Assembly (NCBI GenBank): GCA_024278175.1
Contig: JAJRTS010000036.1
Span: forward strand, 1 to 64,000
Length of the DNA: 64,000 nucleotides
Source of the DNA: Gemmatimonadales bacterium
Lineage (GTDB): Bacteria; Gemmatimonadota; Glassbacteria; GWA2-58-10
Reading direction: 5' to 3'
Position numbers and translations under genes: made by a program. The notes under the pieces were generated by a model. It ran no database searches. It was not told where the DNA came from and saw only the letters and a list, made by a program, of their open reading frames with translations. Of this stretch, positions 33,620 to 42,435 are shown in pieces. Within the stretch, counting starts at the first letter, position 1. Each line of letters opens with the position of its first letter.

Positions 33620-34918
33620 ATGGATATTTCTATCTCCGCGTTGATGCTGACCTCGTTGACCCTGCCATTTCTGCTGGCCGCCGGTTGCACCCCGGGCCCG
33701 CGGAACGCAAGCGATAAAACCGTGGCAGCTCCCCGTACGATCAGGGTGGCCCAGAGCGGCTCTGCCGATGTTACCGGTAACGATAACGTGGCCATTCAGC
33801 AGGCGGCCGACATGCTCGCCCCCGGCGACACGCTGGTTATCGGCCCCGGGATCTACACGATCCACAACAGTGTGTTTATCCCGGTGGACAACGTGGTCAT
33901 CCGTGGCGAACCCGGCAAAACAATCCTGAAAAAAGCCCCCGGCGTGGGCAGCAGGGTTGTGGACTGTGGCGATTTCGGCGAGGACGTGCTGGTGGTGGCG
34001 GAACCGGAAAAGTTCAAAGCGGGCATGGGAATATCCGTGATCGATGACAGCTACAACAGCGGCTGGGCTGTTTCGGTAACCGGGATCAAAGCGATCAGGG
34101 GCGACACCCTGCTGCTGACCCGTCGCACCGTGCGCGACTACGACTACATCAACGGCAACTCACGGGTGGAAAACAAGTTCCCGATCCTGTGCGGGATCGA
34201 TAGGAAGGGGCTTACGTTCGAGGGGATCACGGTCGACGGGAACCGCGAGGAGAACCCGTTCTTTCTCGACGGCTGCCGTGGCGGCGGAATCTACCTCTAT
34301 CGCAGCACCGACTGCGTGATCCGCAACTGCACCGTGCGCGGTTATAACGGCGACGGGATCTCGTTCCAGATCACGGACAATATCAAAGTTATCGACTGCG
34401 AATCGTCCGAAAACACAAATTTCGGCATCCACCCCGGCACCGGCAGCTCCAACGCCGAGATCAGCGGCGGCCATTTCCACGACAATGACCAGATCGGTTT
34501 CTTCCTTTGCTGGCGCGTACGTTACGGCAAATTCAGCGGCAACCTGATCGAGAACAACGGTCTCTACGGGATATCTATCGGCCACAAGGACACCGACAAC
34601 CTGTTCACCGACAACACGATCCGGGGCAACGGGTTCAGCGGTGTGTACTTCCGCCCCGAACACGAGCTACTGAGCGGCCATCGCAACACTTTCCGCAACA
34701 ATGAGATTATCGATAACGGCGACAGCGAACGCGGCTACGGCGTCTATGTGGAGCCGCACGCCACGGACATCACCCTGGAAAACAACCGGATCGCCGACAC
34801 GGGCGCGGGCATCCAGCAATACGGAGTCTACGTGGCCAAAGGCGGCGGCAAGGTTGCGCTTAAGGGCAACCGGATGAGCGGCCACGCCAAGGGAGATTTT
34901 TTCGACGGGAACGAGTAA
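33620..34918 (+). CDS. Right-handed parallel beta-helix lipoprotein (polysaccharide lyase-like)
   Basis: A 432-residue protein with a lipoprotein signal (LPFLLAAGCTPG). Residues about 50-430 are made of short beta-helix coils with repeated N-x-I/F-G-I and D-N turns (SENTNFGIHPGTGSSNAEI, NNGLYGISIGHKDTDN, GNGFSGVYFRPEH). This fold is common to pectate lyases, NosD-like and mannuronan epimerase-like enzymes. No catalytic triad specific for one of these can be fixed by eye. AGGAGG lies 8 nt before ATG 33620, which excludes the longer upstream frame. It is probably displayed on the cell surface or periplasmic side together with the preceding esterase. Confidence 0.88.
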   Translation: MDISISALMLTSLTLPFLLAAGCTPGPRNASDKTVAAPRTIRVAQSGSADVTGNDNVAIQQAADMLAPGDTLVIGPGIYTIHNSVFIPVDNVVIRGEPGKTILKKAPGVGSRVVDCGDFGEDVLVVAEPEKFKAGMGISVIDDSYNSGWAVSVTGIKAIRGDTLLLTRRTVRDYDYINGNSRVENKFPILCGIDRKGLTFEGITVDGNREENPFFLDGCRGGGIYLYRSTDCVIRNCTVRGYNGDGISFQITDNIKVIDCESSENTNFGIHPGTGSSNAEISGGHFHDNDQIGFFLCWRVRYGKFSGNLIENNGLYGISIGHKDTDNLFTDNTIRGNGFSGVYFRPEHELLSGHRNTFRNNEIIDNGDSERGYGVYVEPHATDITLENNRIADTGAGIQQYGVYVAKGGGKVALKGNRMSGHAKGDFFDGNE

Positions 34919-34993
34919 GGCTTTAAGACGGAAAAACGGGAGCGCGGGAGGGGCCTTTAAAACCACAACATCCTTTTTCAAAGCGTGGAGTGC

Positions 34994-35033
34994 AAAAAAC
35001 GCGAAGCGCTCCCTCGATGGGGGCGCTTCGCGT
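34994..35033 (-). terminator. Rho-independent terminator of the murE operon
   Basis: ACGCGAAGCGC (34999-35009) pairs perfectly with GCGCTTCGCGT (35023-35033). On the minus strand the stem runs into six T (34994-34999). It lies 17 nt after the murE stop. Confidence 0.92.
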
Positions 35034-35050
35034 CTGGCCTGAAATATTGC

Positions 35051-36538
35051 CTAATCAACCGCTGCAAAACCCATCAGCAAAAGTTCCTTCCGCGCCACTT
35101 CCCGGTCATCGAAATGGATCGTGCCGCCGGGGAGAATCTGGTAGTCCTCGTGGCCCTTGCCCGCGATCAGCAGTGTATCTCCGGCAGCCATCATCGCCAG
35201 TGCGGCGTGGATTGCCTTGCGGCGGTCCGGTTGGGCCAGATAGTTCTCCCCTTCCACTCCCCCGCCCCGGCGCACTCCCTCCAGCACCATCTCTATTATT
35301 TTCAGCGGGTCTTCGCTGCGGGGGTTGTCCGAGGTCACCACGGTAAAATCCGCCTTGCGAACCGATATCTCTCCCATCGGCGCTCGTTTGCCGGTCATTC
35401 TGTCACCGCCGCAACCGACAACACTCACCAGCCTGGCGCGTGTGTGCTCGCGGGCGGCGTCCAGCGCTTTCTCCAGCGCATCGGGAGTGTGAGCGTAGTC
35501 CACCAGCACGTTGAACGGCTGCCCGGCGCGCACGGGCTCCATCCTGCCCGGTACCGGCTCCAGCGCTGGGATAAGCCGCTGAAGAGTTTCCGCGCTCAGG
35601 CCCATCGCAACTCCCACTCCGCAGGCGGCGGCGATATTCTGCGCGTTGAAACCACCGGGCAGGCCCACCTGGGCGGAGATGTTTTGCCCGGAAATATCCA
35701 GCCTGATTTCCGCGCCGTCCCGGCCGGGATGCCAGTCCAGGATGCGGATGTCGCTGTCCTCCCGGCGGCCGAACGTGATCACCGGCCCTCCGATAGTACC
35801 TACCAGCTTCTCGCCCCACGGGTCATCCCAACCAACCACGGAGCGGGCCGAACTGTCCAGGCCGGAAAACAACAGGCTCTTGGCCCCAAAATAGCGTTCC
35901 ATGTCCTGATGGTAGTCAAGGTGGTCGGGGGTGAGATTCGTAAAGACCGCCACCCGATACGTTGTGCCCAGCGTGCGCTTCTGGTCCAGGGCGTGGGAAC
36001 TGACCTCCATCACCGCCGCGCGAAGGCCGTTGTCGCGCATCCGGGCCAGCATTTGCTGCAGATGGTGAGGCATATCGGTAGTGAGTTCGCTTTTCTCCCG
36101 CTCACCGGGCCCGGTAATGTTATAGATCGTCCCCATCAGCCCGCAACCGGTCCCGCGCCCGGCCAGCATCTGCTGCACCAGCCACGCAACCGTGGTCTTG
36201 CCGTTCGTGCCGGTAATCCCGATTACAGGCAGTGAATCCGAGGGGTGAGCGTAAAACTCACAGGCGGCCAGCGCCAGGGCTTCGCGGGTATCCTCAACCA
36301 CAATCTGCGCAATTGGACAGCCGGATATTTTCCTTGAGACCACCGCCGCCACCGCACCTTTTTTGCCTGCTTGAGCCAGGTAATCATGGCCGTCGGAGGC
36401 AGCGCCGGTGATCGCGAAAAACAACTCTCCCGCCTCCGTGGCACGGCTGTCGATCGACAGACCCGTCACTTCCGCCCTGCTAATGCCCGGATCGGGACAC
36501 GAGGCCCCGATAGCCTTCAGGATGGCGGTAAGTCTCAT
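35051..36538 (-). CDS. murE: UDP-MurNAc-L-Ala-D-Glu:meso-diaminopimelate ligase
   Basis: A 495-residue cytosolic Mur ligase adding meso-DAP to the peptidoglycan stem. SIDSRATEAGELFFAI is the UDP-MurNAc-binding N-terminus. GITGTNGKTTVAWL near residue 107 is the P-loop. VFTNLTPDHLDYH is the central motif. TSDNPRSEDP is the DNPR-type specificity loop for meso-DAP (lysine ligases differ here). GKGHEDYQ is near the end. The ATG chosen (36538) has GGAGG at 8 nt; a GTG 15 nt upstream overlaps the ribosome-binding site. It is the last gene of a four-gene minus-strand operon rather than part of a mur cluster, although murG-mraY lie 4 kb away. Confidence 0.97.
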   Translation of the reverse strand: MRLTAILKAIGASCPDPGISRAEVTGLSIDSRATEAGELFFAITGAASDGHDYLAQAGKKGAVAAVVSRKISGCPIAQIVVEDTREALALAACEFYAHPSDSLPVIGITGTNGKTTVAWLVQQMLAGRGTGCGLMGTIYNITGPGEREKSELTTDMPHHLQQMLARMRDNGLRAAVMEVSSHALDQKRTLGTTYRVAVFTNLTPDHLDYHQDMERYFGAKSLLFSGLDSSARSVVGWDDPWGEKLVGTIGGPVITFGRREDSDIRILDWHPGRDGAEIRLDISGQNISAQVGLPGGFNAQNIAAACGVGVAMGLSAETLQRLIPALEPVPGRMEPVRAGQPFNVLVDYAHTPDALEKALDAAREHTRARLVSVVGCGGDRMTGKRAPMGEISVRKADFTVVTSDNPRSEDPLKIIEMVLEGVRRGGGVEGENYLAQPDRRKAIHAALAMMAAGDTLLIAGKGHEDYQILPGGTIHFDDREVARKELLLMGFAAVD

Positions 36539-36568
36539 TGCGGCAACCTCCACAGTCAGCCGGGCCGG

Positions 36569-37840
36569 TCAGGTTTTGAGTTCTTTTTTACGCGCGGCGG
36601 GGAACAGCAGGTTGTTCAGAATCAGCCTGTAACCCGGCGAATTCTTGTGCAACTCCAGCCTGGTCGGAGTATCGCCGATCCGGTGCTCCGGGTCCTCGGG
36701 GTCGTGTCCGCCCAGAAACGTCCAGAAACCCTTACCGGCGTTGCCGTGGATATAATTGACCCAGGGTTTGCCCTCCTCGGACGCCAGCACCGTCACGTTG
36801 TCTTTGAGCACCGAGCGGTTGAAGCTGGTCGACTGGCCGTAAAAACCGCGGATAAAGTCCGTGTGATTCTGGGTCAGCAACGAGGGGACCGGGTCGTATT
36901 TGGCGGAGAACTTGAACAGCTTGAAGTAACCCAGGGGCTGGCGCAGCCGCGGGTTGTTCACCTGGTGCCCGTCGATATTGGAGAACGAATTCACTGTGGG
37001 GTTGAGCTGCACCTCAAAATTTTCGAACGCCAGGCACTGGCTGTAATCCAGCTTCTGCTGCGCGTTGGGCGTAATCCCGTCGCCATCGGCCTGGGGCGGC
37101 ACAATATCCACATCCCCGGCGGCCAGCGCGATATCAATCGTTTCGCCAGCCAGGCACATCCCGAACAGGAAACCGCCCTTGTTGACATATTCGGCGATCC
37201 TGCGGGCCACGGCGTGCTTGAGCTGCCAGACCTTGCCGTAGTTGAACCGGCTGGCCATCTCGTTGCTGCGCGCCACCTCTTCCTGATACCAGTCCCGGCC
37301 CGCGTAACCGATATAAAACCGGCTGAACTGGCCGGTAAAATCCTCGTGGTGAAGGTGCAGCCAGTCGTAATCCTCCAGCCCCCCGGTCATCACGTCCCCA
37401 TCCCAGATCGTCTCGTAATCAACTTCCGCATAGGTTAGCGCCAGGGTAACCGCGTCGTCCCACGGGCTCTTGTTCGGCGGAGTGTAAATCGCCACACGGG
37501 GAGCCTTTTCCAGCAGCACAACCTCCATGTTTTCCTGCTCGATCACCCCGTGGATCGCCGCCACCTGCCCCGGGCCCAGCAACTCGTAGCTTACCCCCAT
37601 CAGCCTGGCCTGGCGAATATACTGCTCGCTCTGCGGTAACAGGAAACTGCCGCCCCGGTAATTGAGCAGCCATTCGACAGATTCTCCCGCCTTGAGCACC
37701 TTGTATGCCAGCCCGTAGGCCTTAAGATGGTCGGCCTGGGACAGGTCCATCGGGACCAGCACTTCCGCTCGCAAGTGCCGGTTGAACCCGGCGACCAGCA
37801 GGCAGAGAAAAACAACGAGTAAACAGCGGCGTAAAATCAA
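36569..37840 (-). CDS. Exported GATase/ThuA-like protein (often labelled asparagine synthetase B)
   Basis: A 423-residue protein with a Sec signal peptide (RRCLLVVFLCLLVAGF, cleavage near LRA-E). It then has VLVPMDLSQADHLKAYGLAYKVL and a central Rossmann/GATase-like region including FLFGMCLAGETIDIALAAGDVDI and HGNAGKGFWTFLGGHDPEDP. Similar proteins in FCB genomes are named asparagine synthetase B, but no PP-loop or glutaminase N-terminal Cys is present. The fold looks like ThuA/GATase1 and the activity is unknown. The start is TTG 37840 with GGAGGAGC immediately upstream; no ATG is available at that point. It lies between the TPR gene and murE with 30-nt gaps. Confidence 0.75.
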   Translation of the reverse strand: MILRRCLLVVFLCLLVAGFNRHLRAEVLVPMDLSQADHLKAYGLAYKVLKAGESVEWLLNYRGGSFLLPQSEQYIRQARLMGVSYELLGPGQVAAIHGVIEQENMEVVLLEKAPRVAIYTPPNKSPWDDAVTLALTYAEVDYETIWDGDVMTGGLEDYDWLHLHHEDFTGQFSRFYIGYAGRDWYQEEVARSNEMASRFNYGKVWQLKHAVARRIAEYVNKGGFLFGMCLAGETIDIALAAGDVDIVPPQADGDGITPNAQQKLDYSQCLAFENFEVQLNPTVNSFSNIDGHQVNNPRLRQPLGYFKLFKFSAKYDPVPSLLTQNHTDFIRGFYGQSTSFNRSVLKDNVTVLASEEGKPWVNYIHGNAGKGFWTFLGGHDPEDPEHRIGDTPTRLELHKNSPGYRLILNNLLFPAARKKELKT

Positions 37841-37871
37841 AGCTCCTCCGCAACATTCAGGTTTCGGGCTG

Positions 37872-39695
37872 CTACAACTTCGCGTCCAGCAGGTTACGCA
37901 GCAGGCGCCGCGCCTGGGCGGTAGCCACACCCAGTGGATATTCCATCACCACCCGCTCGAAGTGGCCTCGCGCGCTGGCGCTGTCGCCTATCTCGTCCAA
38001 CAGGATGATTCCCATCCGCAACTCCGCCAGCGGGGCCAGTTGATGTTCGGCAAACTCGCCGGCCAACTGCCCGTAAGCGCCCAACGCCAGCGTATACTCT
38101 CCCTCACGCTCGTACATCCGGCCCATCTGGTAAAACACCTGCGCGCGGTAGAGGGAGTCCGCCTGCTGGCGGAGAACCTCGGCAAATTGATCGCTGGCCT
38201 GCTGGATATCACCTCCGCGGGCGGCAAAAAGCGCCCGGCCCACCGCGCGGACCGCCTCACTGCTCTGGCCGCGACCCTGACGGATCAGGTACAGCTTGCC
38301 CATGGCGTCATTGGCCCGCTCATCGCCCAGGTTCAACCTGGCGAAATTGAAGTATTTCTCCGCCGCGCTGTCGGGCTGCCCGGAAAAAAAGAAAACGTCG
38401 CCCAGCAGCAATAACGCTCCGCTGGTTTCAGCCGGTTCCGCGTCCGGGGTCGCAAGCAACTCCCGGCAAAGTTCTCCGGCCTTATCGAGCTTGCGCATCC
38501 GGATGAAGCTCTCCGCGATCCTCAGCTTGGCCTCCAGCAACTGCTGTTTATCCAGCCCGCCCGTTTCCTCAAGCCGACGGTAACAGGCCAGGGCCTCGCC
38601 GGGACGGTTCAGCTTGTTGAGATACAAATCGCCCAGCTTACGCCAGGCCAGCGCCCTGATCGACAGGCTGCCGGACCCGGTCAACTCAACGTAATGGTGC
38701 TCGGCCTGGGGAAAACGCCCCAGGCGAAGCAGAATTTCGGCCCTGCCCATCAGGGCCATTTCGTGGCTGATCAGCTCCAGGGTATCGGCCAGCGCATAAC
38801 CGGCCAGGGCGCTCCCGGGCAGCGACAATTTCGTTGCCCGGCCGATAAAAATCCGCACCGTCCTGCGCGCGCGCTTGTTGTCGAGAGTTTTCAGCAGGAC
38901 CCTGAAATGATCGTACGCCTGCCTCTCACGGCCATCACTGAGCGCCAGGTTCATCAGCAGCGAACGCGCACTCACGGCCGATTTGCCCTTAAGCTTCTTC
39001 AAGCTCCCGTTCAGCCGGCTCAGCAGAAGTTTTTTTGCCTTTTCACTTTTTGCCGATATGCGATAGGCTACCTGTTTTTGTTTTCCACTCTCCCCGGGAC
39101 TAAGCCGGATCATCGCCAGCAGCTCCTCGGCAGCCTCCCCGATCCGTCCCAGTTCAGTCAGGGCCAGTGCGATTTCCCTGCCGAAAACGGCCTTGTCGCC
39201 CAACGCGGTGCGTCCCCGGCCAAACACGTCCAGCGCGGCGCCCCACATCCCGAAAGAGCCCAGGTTGCCGCCCACGGTCCGCCACGCCTCCCGTGAACTG
39301 TCCGGCGTCGCGGCGATTATCCTGGAGGCCACGGGCAGGAGACTGTCGACTATCCCGGCGCGGTGCAACGCCTGAAGGTAAACGATCTGCACATCAAGCT
39401 CCGCGGGCTGGGCGGCGGCCTGAGCGGCGGCAAGAGCTACAAACTCCCCGCTGCGATCCGCCCTGGAATAATAGTTCAGCAGCAGGCCCAGCACACGGGG
39501 ATCGTCGGCATGGCGCATCAGGATGGGGATCGCCCGCTCGGGGCCGCCTTGGTCGACAAATGTGCGCGAAAGGTTTTTCAGATCGTTGAAAGCGCGGTCA
39601 TCGAGCCGGGCGGCACCCGCCCGCTGCGCTCCAGCGGCCAGACAGACCGCACCAAGCAGCAACAAAATCGATCTATTGGAAAAGAAAAATCTCAT
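37872..39695 (-). CDS. Exported TPR-repeat protein
   Basis: A 607-residue helical solenoid after a signal peptide (FFFSNRSILLLLGAVCLAAGA, cleavage near AGA-A). TPR-like units are visible across the protein. Clear ones include ALAWRKLGDLYLNKLNRPGEALACYRRLEE, ALLLLGDVFFFSGQPDSAAEKYFNFARL and QVFYQMGRMYEREGEYTLALGAYGQLAG. The C-terminal units resemble the YbgF/BamD type found in envelope-assembly scaffolds. A role as a periplasmic adaptor is inferred. ATG 39695 has AGGTGGAG upstream. It sits in the rhodanese-MauE / TPR / GATase-like / murE operon. Confidence 0.82.
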   Translation of the reverse strand: MRFFFSNRSILLLLGAVCLAAGAQRAGAARLDDRAFNDLKNLSRTFVDQGGPERAIPILMRHADDPRVLGLLLNYYSRADRSGEFVALAAAQAAAQPAELDVQIVYLQALHRAGIVDSLLPVASRIIAATPDSSREAWRTVGGNLGSFGMWGAALDVFGRGRTALGDKAVFGREIALALTELGRIGEAAEELLAMIRLSPGESGKQKQVAYRISAKSEKAKKLLLSRLNGSLKKLKGKSAVSARSLLMNLALSDGRERQAYDHFRVLLKTLDNKRARRTVRIFIGRATKLSLPGSALAGYALADTLELISHEMALMGRAEILLRLGRFPQAEHHYVELTGSGSLSIRALAWRKLGDLYLNKLNRPGEALACYRRLEETGGLDKQQLLEAKLRIAESFIRMRKLDKAGELCRELLATPDAEPAETSGALLLLGDVFFFSGQPDSAAEKYFNFARLNLGDERANDAMGKLYLIRQGRGQSSEAVRAVGRALFAARGGDIQQASDQFAEVLRQQADSLYRAQVFYQMGRMYEREGEYTLALGAYGQLAGEFAEHQLAPLAELRMGIILLDEIGDSASARGHFERVVMEYPLGVATAQARRLLRNLLDAKL

Positions 39696-39745
39696 CAACT
39701 CCACCTTAAAACGCCAACAGGTCATTAACTACACTATAATACAAC

Positions 39746-40798
39746 TCAATCGCCGCTTTGTGCCCCGCTAAAAAACGCGGGCACACAGCAAAACAGCAGA
39801 CCGATATCGCGCACCAGCAGCCGCCAGGGAGGCGTATAGCCGCTGCCGAAACATCCGCAATCAAAATCCAGGCCACGGGCGATATTGAACGAGATCGCCA
39901 CGATAAACACGAGTGTCAGCCCGGCCAGCACCAGCGCACAGCCGCCACGGATAAATCCGGCGAGCAACAATATTCCGCACAGCAGTTCCACCCAGGGCAG
40001 GACCACGGCCACGAAATTGACAAACAACGGCGGCAGAATCCGGTAGTTGTCCACGATATCAGCGAACTGGACCGGAGAGGAGATCTTGTGCAGTGAAGCC
40101 ATCACGAACACCAGCCCGACAAGTTTCACTCCCACCAGGGCCGGAAAAGCGTCCGGCCGCCCCTTAAGCGTATAGGCGACCAGCAGAATTCCAAACGCCA
40201 GCAGGACGAACTCCGCGGCGATCCAGAGCCAGCCCGGCACGTAGCGGCTGAAATCGATCATCCGCTTCAGCGTCAGCTTGCCGGCCCCCGGCTGCCCGCC
40301 GCCCACGCCTGTTTCCACTTCCAGGCCGGCAGCGCGCCAGCCGCTGATCCCGTCCTCGAACACATAGAGCAATCCAAAACCCAACTCCTGCATGGTTTGT
40401 GCAAGAAACCGGCTGTCCTCGCAGTCCTCTCCGGCGCAGTAGAGCAGCATGGGCTGCTCCAGGCTCGCCTGCTCGAGCAGGGGTGGCAGAAAAACCTCGA
40501 GTTCGTAGACGAAACAGTTCACCGCACCCGGAAGATGCCCCTGGGCGAACTGCTCCGGCGAGCGGGCGTCCACAACCAACCCGCGTTGCTCGTCAAGGAA
40601 CTTACGGGCGGCGTCCAGGCCGACCAGATGGATTCCATCCTGCTCCGGCAGACCCTGGCCCAGCGCCCGCATGACCGTATCGGCGGGAGCAATAAGCGCA
40701 ATGCCGCCGAAGCTGTTATAGAGCAGAGCGGCTGCCGTGGCAATCACAACGAGCAGGGCCGCCTGGCCCCAGCGCAATTTAGCTTTAACGCGATTCAT
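39746..40798 (-). CDS. Rhodanese domain fused to MauE/DoxX-like membrane domain
   Basis: A 350-residue protein in three parts. There is an N-terminal membrane anchor (about residues 12-38). A rhodanese domain follows (about 55-170), with VVDARSPEQFAQGHLPGAVN and an active-site loop LLYCAGEDCEDS (Cys121). A four-helix MauE/DoxX-like domain (about 185-345) ends with ARGLDFDCGCFGS, the Cys motif of MauE-type quinone-linked thiol reductases. The topology would place the rhodanese outside the membrane. I infer a membrane thiol or sulfane-sulfur relay, perhaps feeding disulfide formation. ATG 40798 follows GGAG. It is the first gene of the operon leading to murE. Confidence 0.85.
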   Translation of the reverse strand: MNRVKAKLRWGQAALLVVIATAAALLYNSFGGIALIAPADTVMRALGQGLPEQDGIHLVGLDAARKFLDEQRGLVVDARSPEQFAQGHLPGAVNCFVYELEVFLPPLLEQASLEQPMLLYCAGEDCEDSRFLAQTMQELGFGLLYVFEDGISGWRAAGLEVETGVGGGQPGAGKLTLKRMIDFSRYVPGWLWIAAEFVLLAFGILLVAYTLKGRPDAFPALVGVKLVGLVFVMASLHKISSPVQFADIVDNYRILPPLFVNFVAVVLPWVELLCGILLLAGFIRGGCALVLAGLTLVFIVAISFNIARGLDFDCGCFGSGYTPPWRLLVRDIGLLFCCVPAFFSGAQSGD

Positions 40799-40920
40799 CG
40801 TTTCTCCGGACAGCACGTTGATTCCAATCCGGCCCCGCAGGCGCGACACAAGTTGCGCCCCGGGGGATCAGCAGGACAGGGCTTTAACTTAGCTCCCAGA
40901 GACGAACAATTCAAGTAACG

Positions 40921-40966
40921 GCATAAAACGACAGGCCCCCGCTGGAATCAACCAGCCGGGGGCCTG
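40921..40966 (-). terminator. Terminator after the Spy-like operon
   Basis: Arms CAGGCCCCCGCTGG (40932-40945) and CCAGCCGGGGGCCTG (40952-40966) form a strong stem with one bulge. Reading leftward on the minus strand it is followed by a T-rich stretch (TCGTTTTA). Confidence 0.8.
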
Positions 40967-40994
40967 CAATGCGCTTATGTGCAAAAGCGGTAAC

Positions 40995-42359
40995 TTATTT
41001 GAGCATCACCATTTTCCTGCTCTGCTCGTGCTCACCGGCCTGCAGCCTGTAGAGGTATACTCCGCTGGAAACCCCGCGGCCGTTGCCGTCCAACCCGTCC
41101 CAGGTAACGCTGTAGCTGCCGCCAGCGGAAAACGCTTCCACCAGCCGGATTATTTCCCTGCCCCGCATGTCGTAGATCGTCAGGCGCACCGGCATGGCGC
41201 CGCCGCCTTCGGGCACGGAATACGAGATAGTGGTACTGGGATTGAACGGGTTGGGGCTGTTCTGCGCCAGAGAAAACCCTTTGGGCAGTTCAACCCCGGC
41301 GGCCAGCTCCGCGTTGGCTGCCGTGCTTTCGGAAAGGGTTCCGGCGGATTCCCCCGCCACCCGCCGCCGATGACGCTCTTCGAGTTGCCCAAGGAATTCG
41401 TTCAGTTTATCCTGTTGGCCGGAGTCCAGAATACCCGCCAGTTCACCGACAAACCCATCGACCAGCGGCTTGATCAGCAGATGAACCTGTTCGCGCTCAA
41501 GCTTCTGCTCACGCGCCAGGCCGAGCGATTCCCTGATCTGCTTTCTATAGGGAGCCGCCAACTCGCGCAGTTGCTCCAGTTGAGCGTCACTCAGTTGGAG
41601 CTGGCCGCGAATTTGATGCATCAGCTGACCCATCGGCCCAGGTTTACCCCCGCCCCTCTTGCCCTTGCCGCCGGGACCGGCCATATCGCTCATGAGCGTC
41701 TTGAGTTGCTCCATCTGCGCGGCAGTGAGCACGCCGGCAAGGTCCTGACGGAACCTGTCGCGCTCGGCGTCGAGCAGCGTACGGGCCTGCTCGCGCTCTA
41801 ATTCCTCGGATTTGGCCTTATCCCTGATTCCACGCAGGTTTTCCTGATGTCGCTTGCGCAGTTGGGCCAACTGCTCCTGCTGGCTGTCGCTCAGGCCGAG
41901 TTGCCGCATGGCCGCACCGGTGCGGCCTTTGCCTTTACCTTGCCGAAGTTTTCGCTGCTTCTCCCAGCTAGCCAGCTTTTCGATCTGAGCGGCAGTGAGC
42001 ATGCCTGTCAGGTCCTGACGGAACTTGTCGCGCTCGGTTTTGAACAGTGCACGGGCCTGCCGGCGGTCAAGCTCGCCGGCGCGCACTTTTTCCCGCACGG
42101 ACTTCACCTGCTTGCCCCTGGCCTCGAACAACTGCCGGGCCTGAGCCCGCTGAGACTCGTCAAGCTCCAGAAAATCGCACATGCGCTCGAAAAGCTTCCG
42201 GGCGTCCTGCCGGCTCACGTGCGTTTCTTCCCGTATTGGCCTCCGGCGATCCGCTGCAGACCCCTCGCGCTGCGCGGCCGCCAGTGAAGTGAGCGAAAGC
42301 GCCGTTCCCACCAGAACCATCAGCACGGCCACGGCCAGAAAATTCCCGAACGATCTCAT
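40995..42359 (-). CDS. Spy/CpxP-like multi-repeat protein with C-terminal T9SS/FlgD-like sorting domain
   Basis: A 454-residue exported protein. After the signal peptide (cleavage near SLAAAQ) there are three Spy-like helical repeats of about 75-90 residues, each ending in the LTxxQ-type unit: LTAAQIEKLASWE, LTAAQMEQLKTLM and LDSGQQDKLNEFL. Residues about 370-454 form a beta domain (NSPNPFNPSTTISYSVPE, VRLTIYDMRGREI, SSGVYLYRLQAGE), the terminal sorting/Ig module common in FCB bacteria. Spy-type proteins are ATP-independent periplasmic chaperones; the tail suggests export to the surface instead. GGGAGG precedes the ATG. It is the last gene of the ECF sigma operon. Confidence 0.85.
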   Translation of the reverse strand: MRSFGNFLAVAVLMVLVGTALSLTSLAAAQREGSAADRRRPIREETHVSRQDARKLFERMCDFLELDESQRAQARQLFEARGKQVKSVREKVRAGELDRRQARALFKTERDKFRQDLTGMLTAAQIEKLASWEKQRKLRQGKGKGRTGAAMRQLGLSDSQQEQLAQLRKRHQENLRGIRDKAKSEELEREQARTLLDAERDRFRQDLAGVLTAAQMEQLKTLMSDMAGPGGKGKRGGGKPGPMGQLMHQIRGQLQLSDAQLEQLRELAAPYRKQIRESLGLAREQKLEREQVHLLIKPLVDGFVGELAGILDSGQQDKLNEFLGQLEERHRRRVAGESAGTLSESTAANAELAAGVELPKGFSLAQNSPNPFNPSTTISYSVPEGGGAMPVRLTIYDMRGREIIRLVEAFSAGGSYSVTWDGLDGNGRGVSSGVYLYRLQAGEHEQSRKMVMLK

Positions 42360-42435
42360 TACTGCCTCCCTGCCGCAGTGTGCGGCAACCGGTCGTTGGA
42401 TAGATTTGCTATCCCCTTCTCAGCCTGTCCTGCAT

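Noticed and set aside
36569-37840. True asparagine synthetase
   Set aside because: There is a signal peptide, and no N-terminal glutaminase Cys or PP-loop. The database name for relatives seems to be a misannotation.
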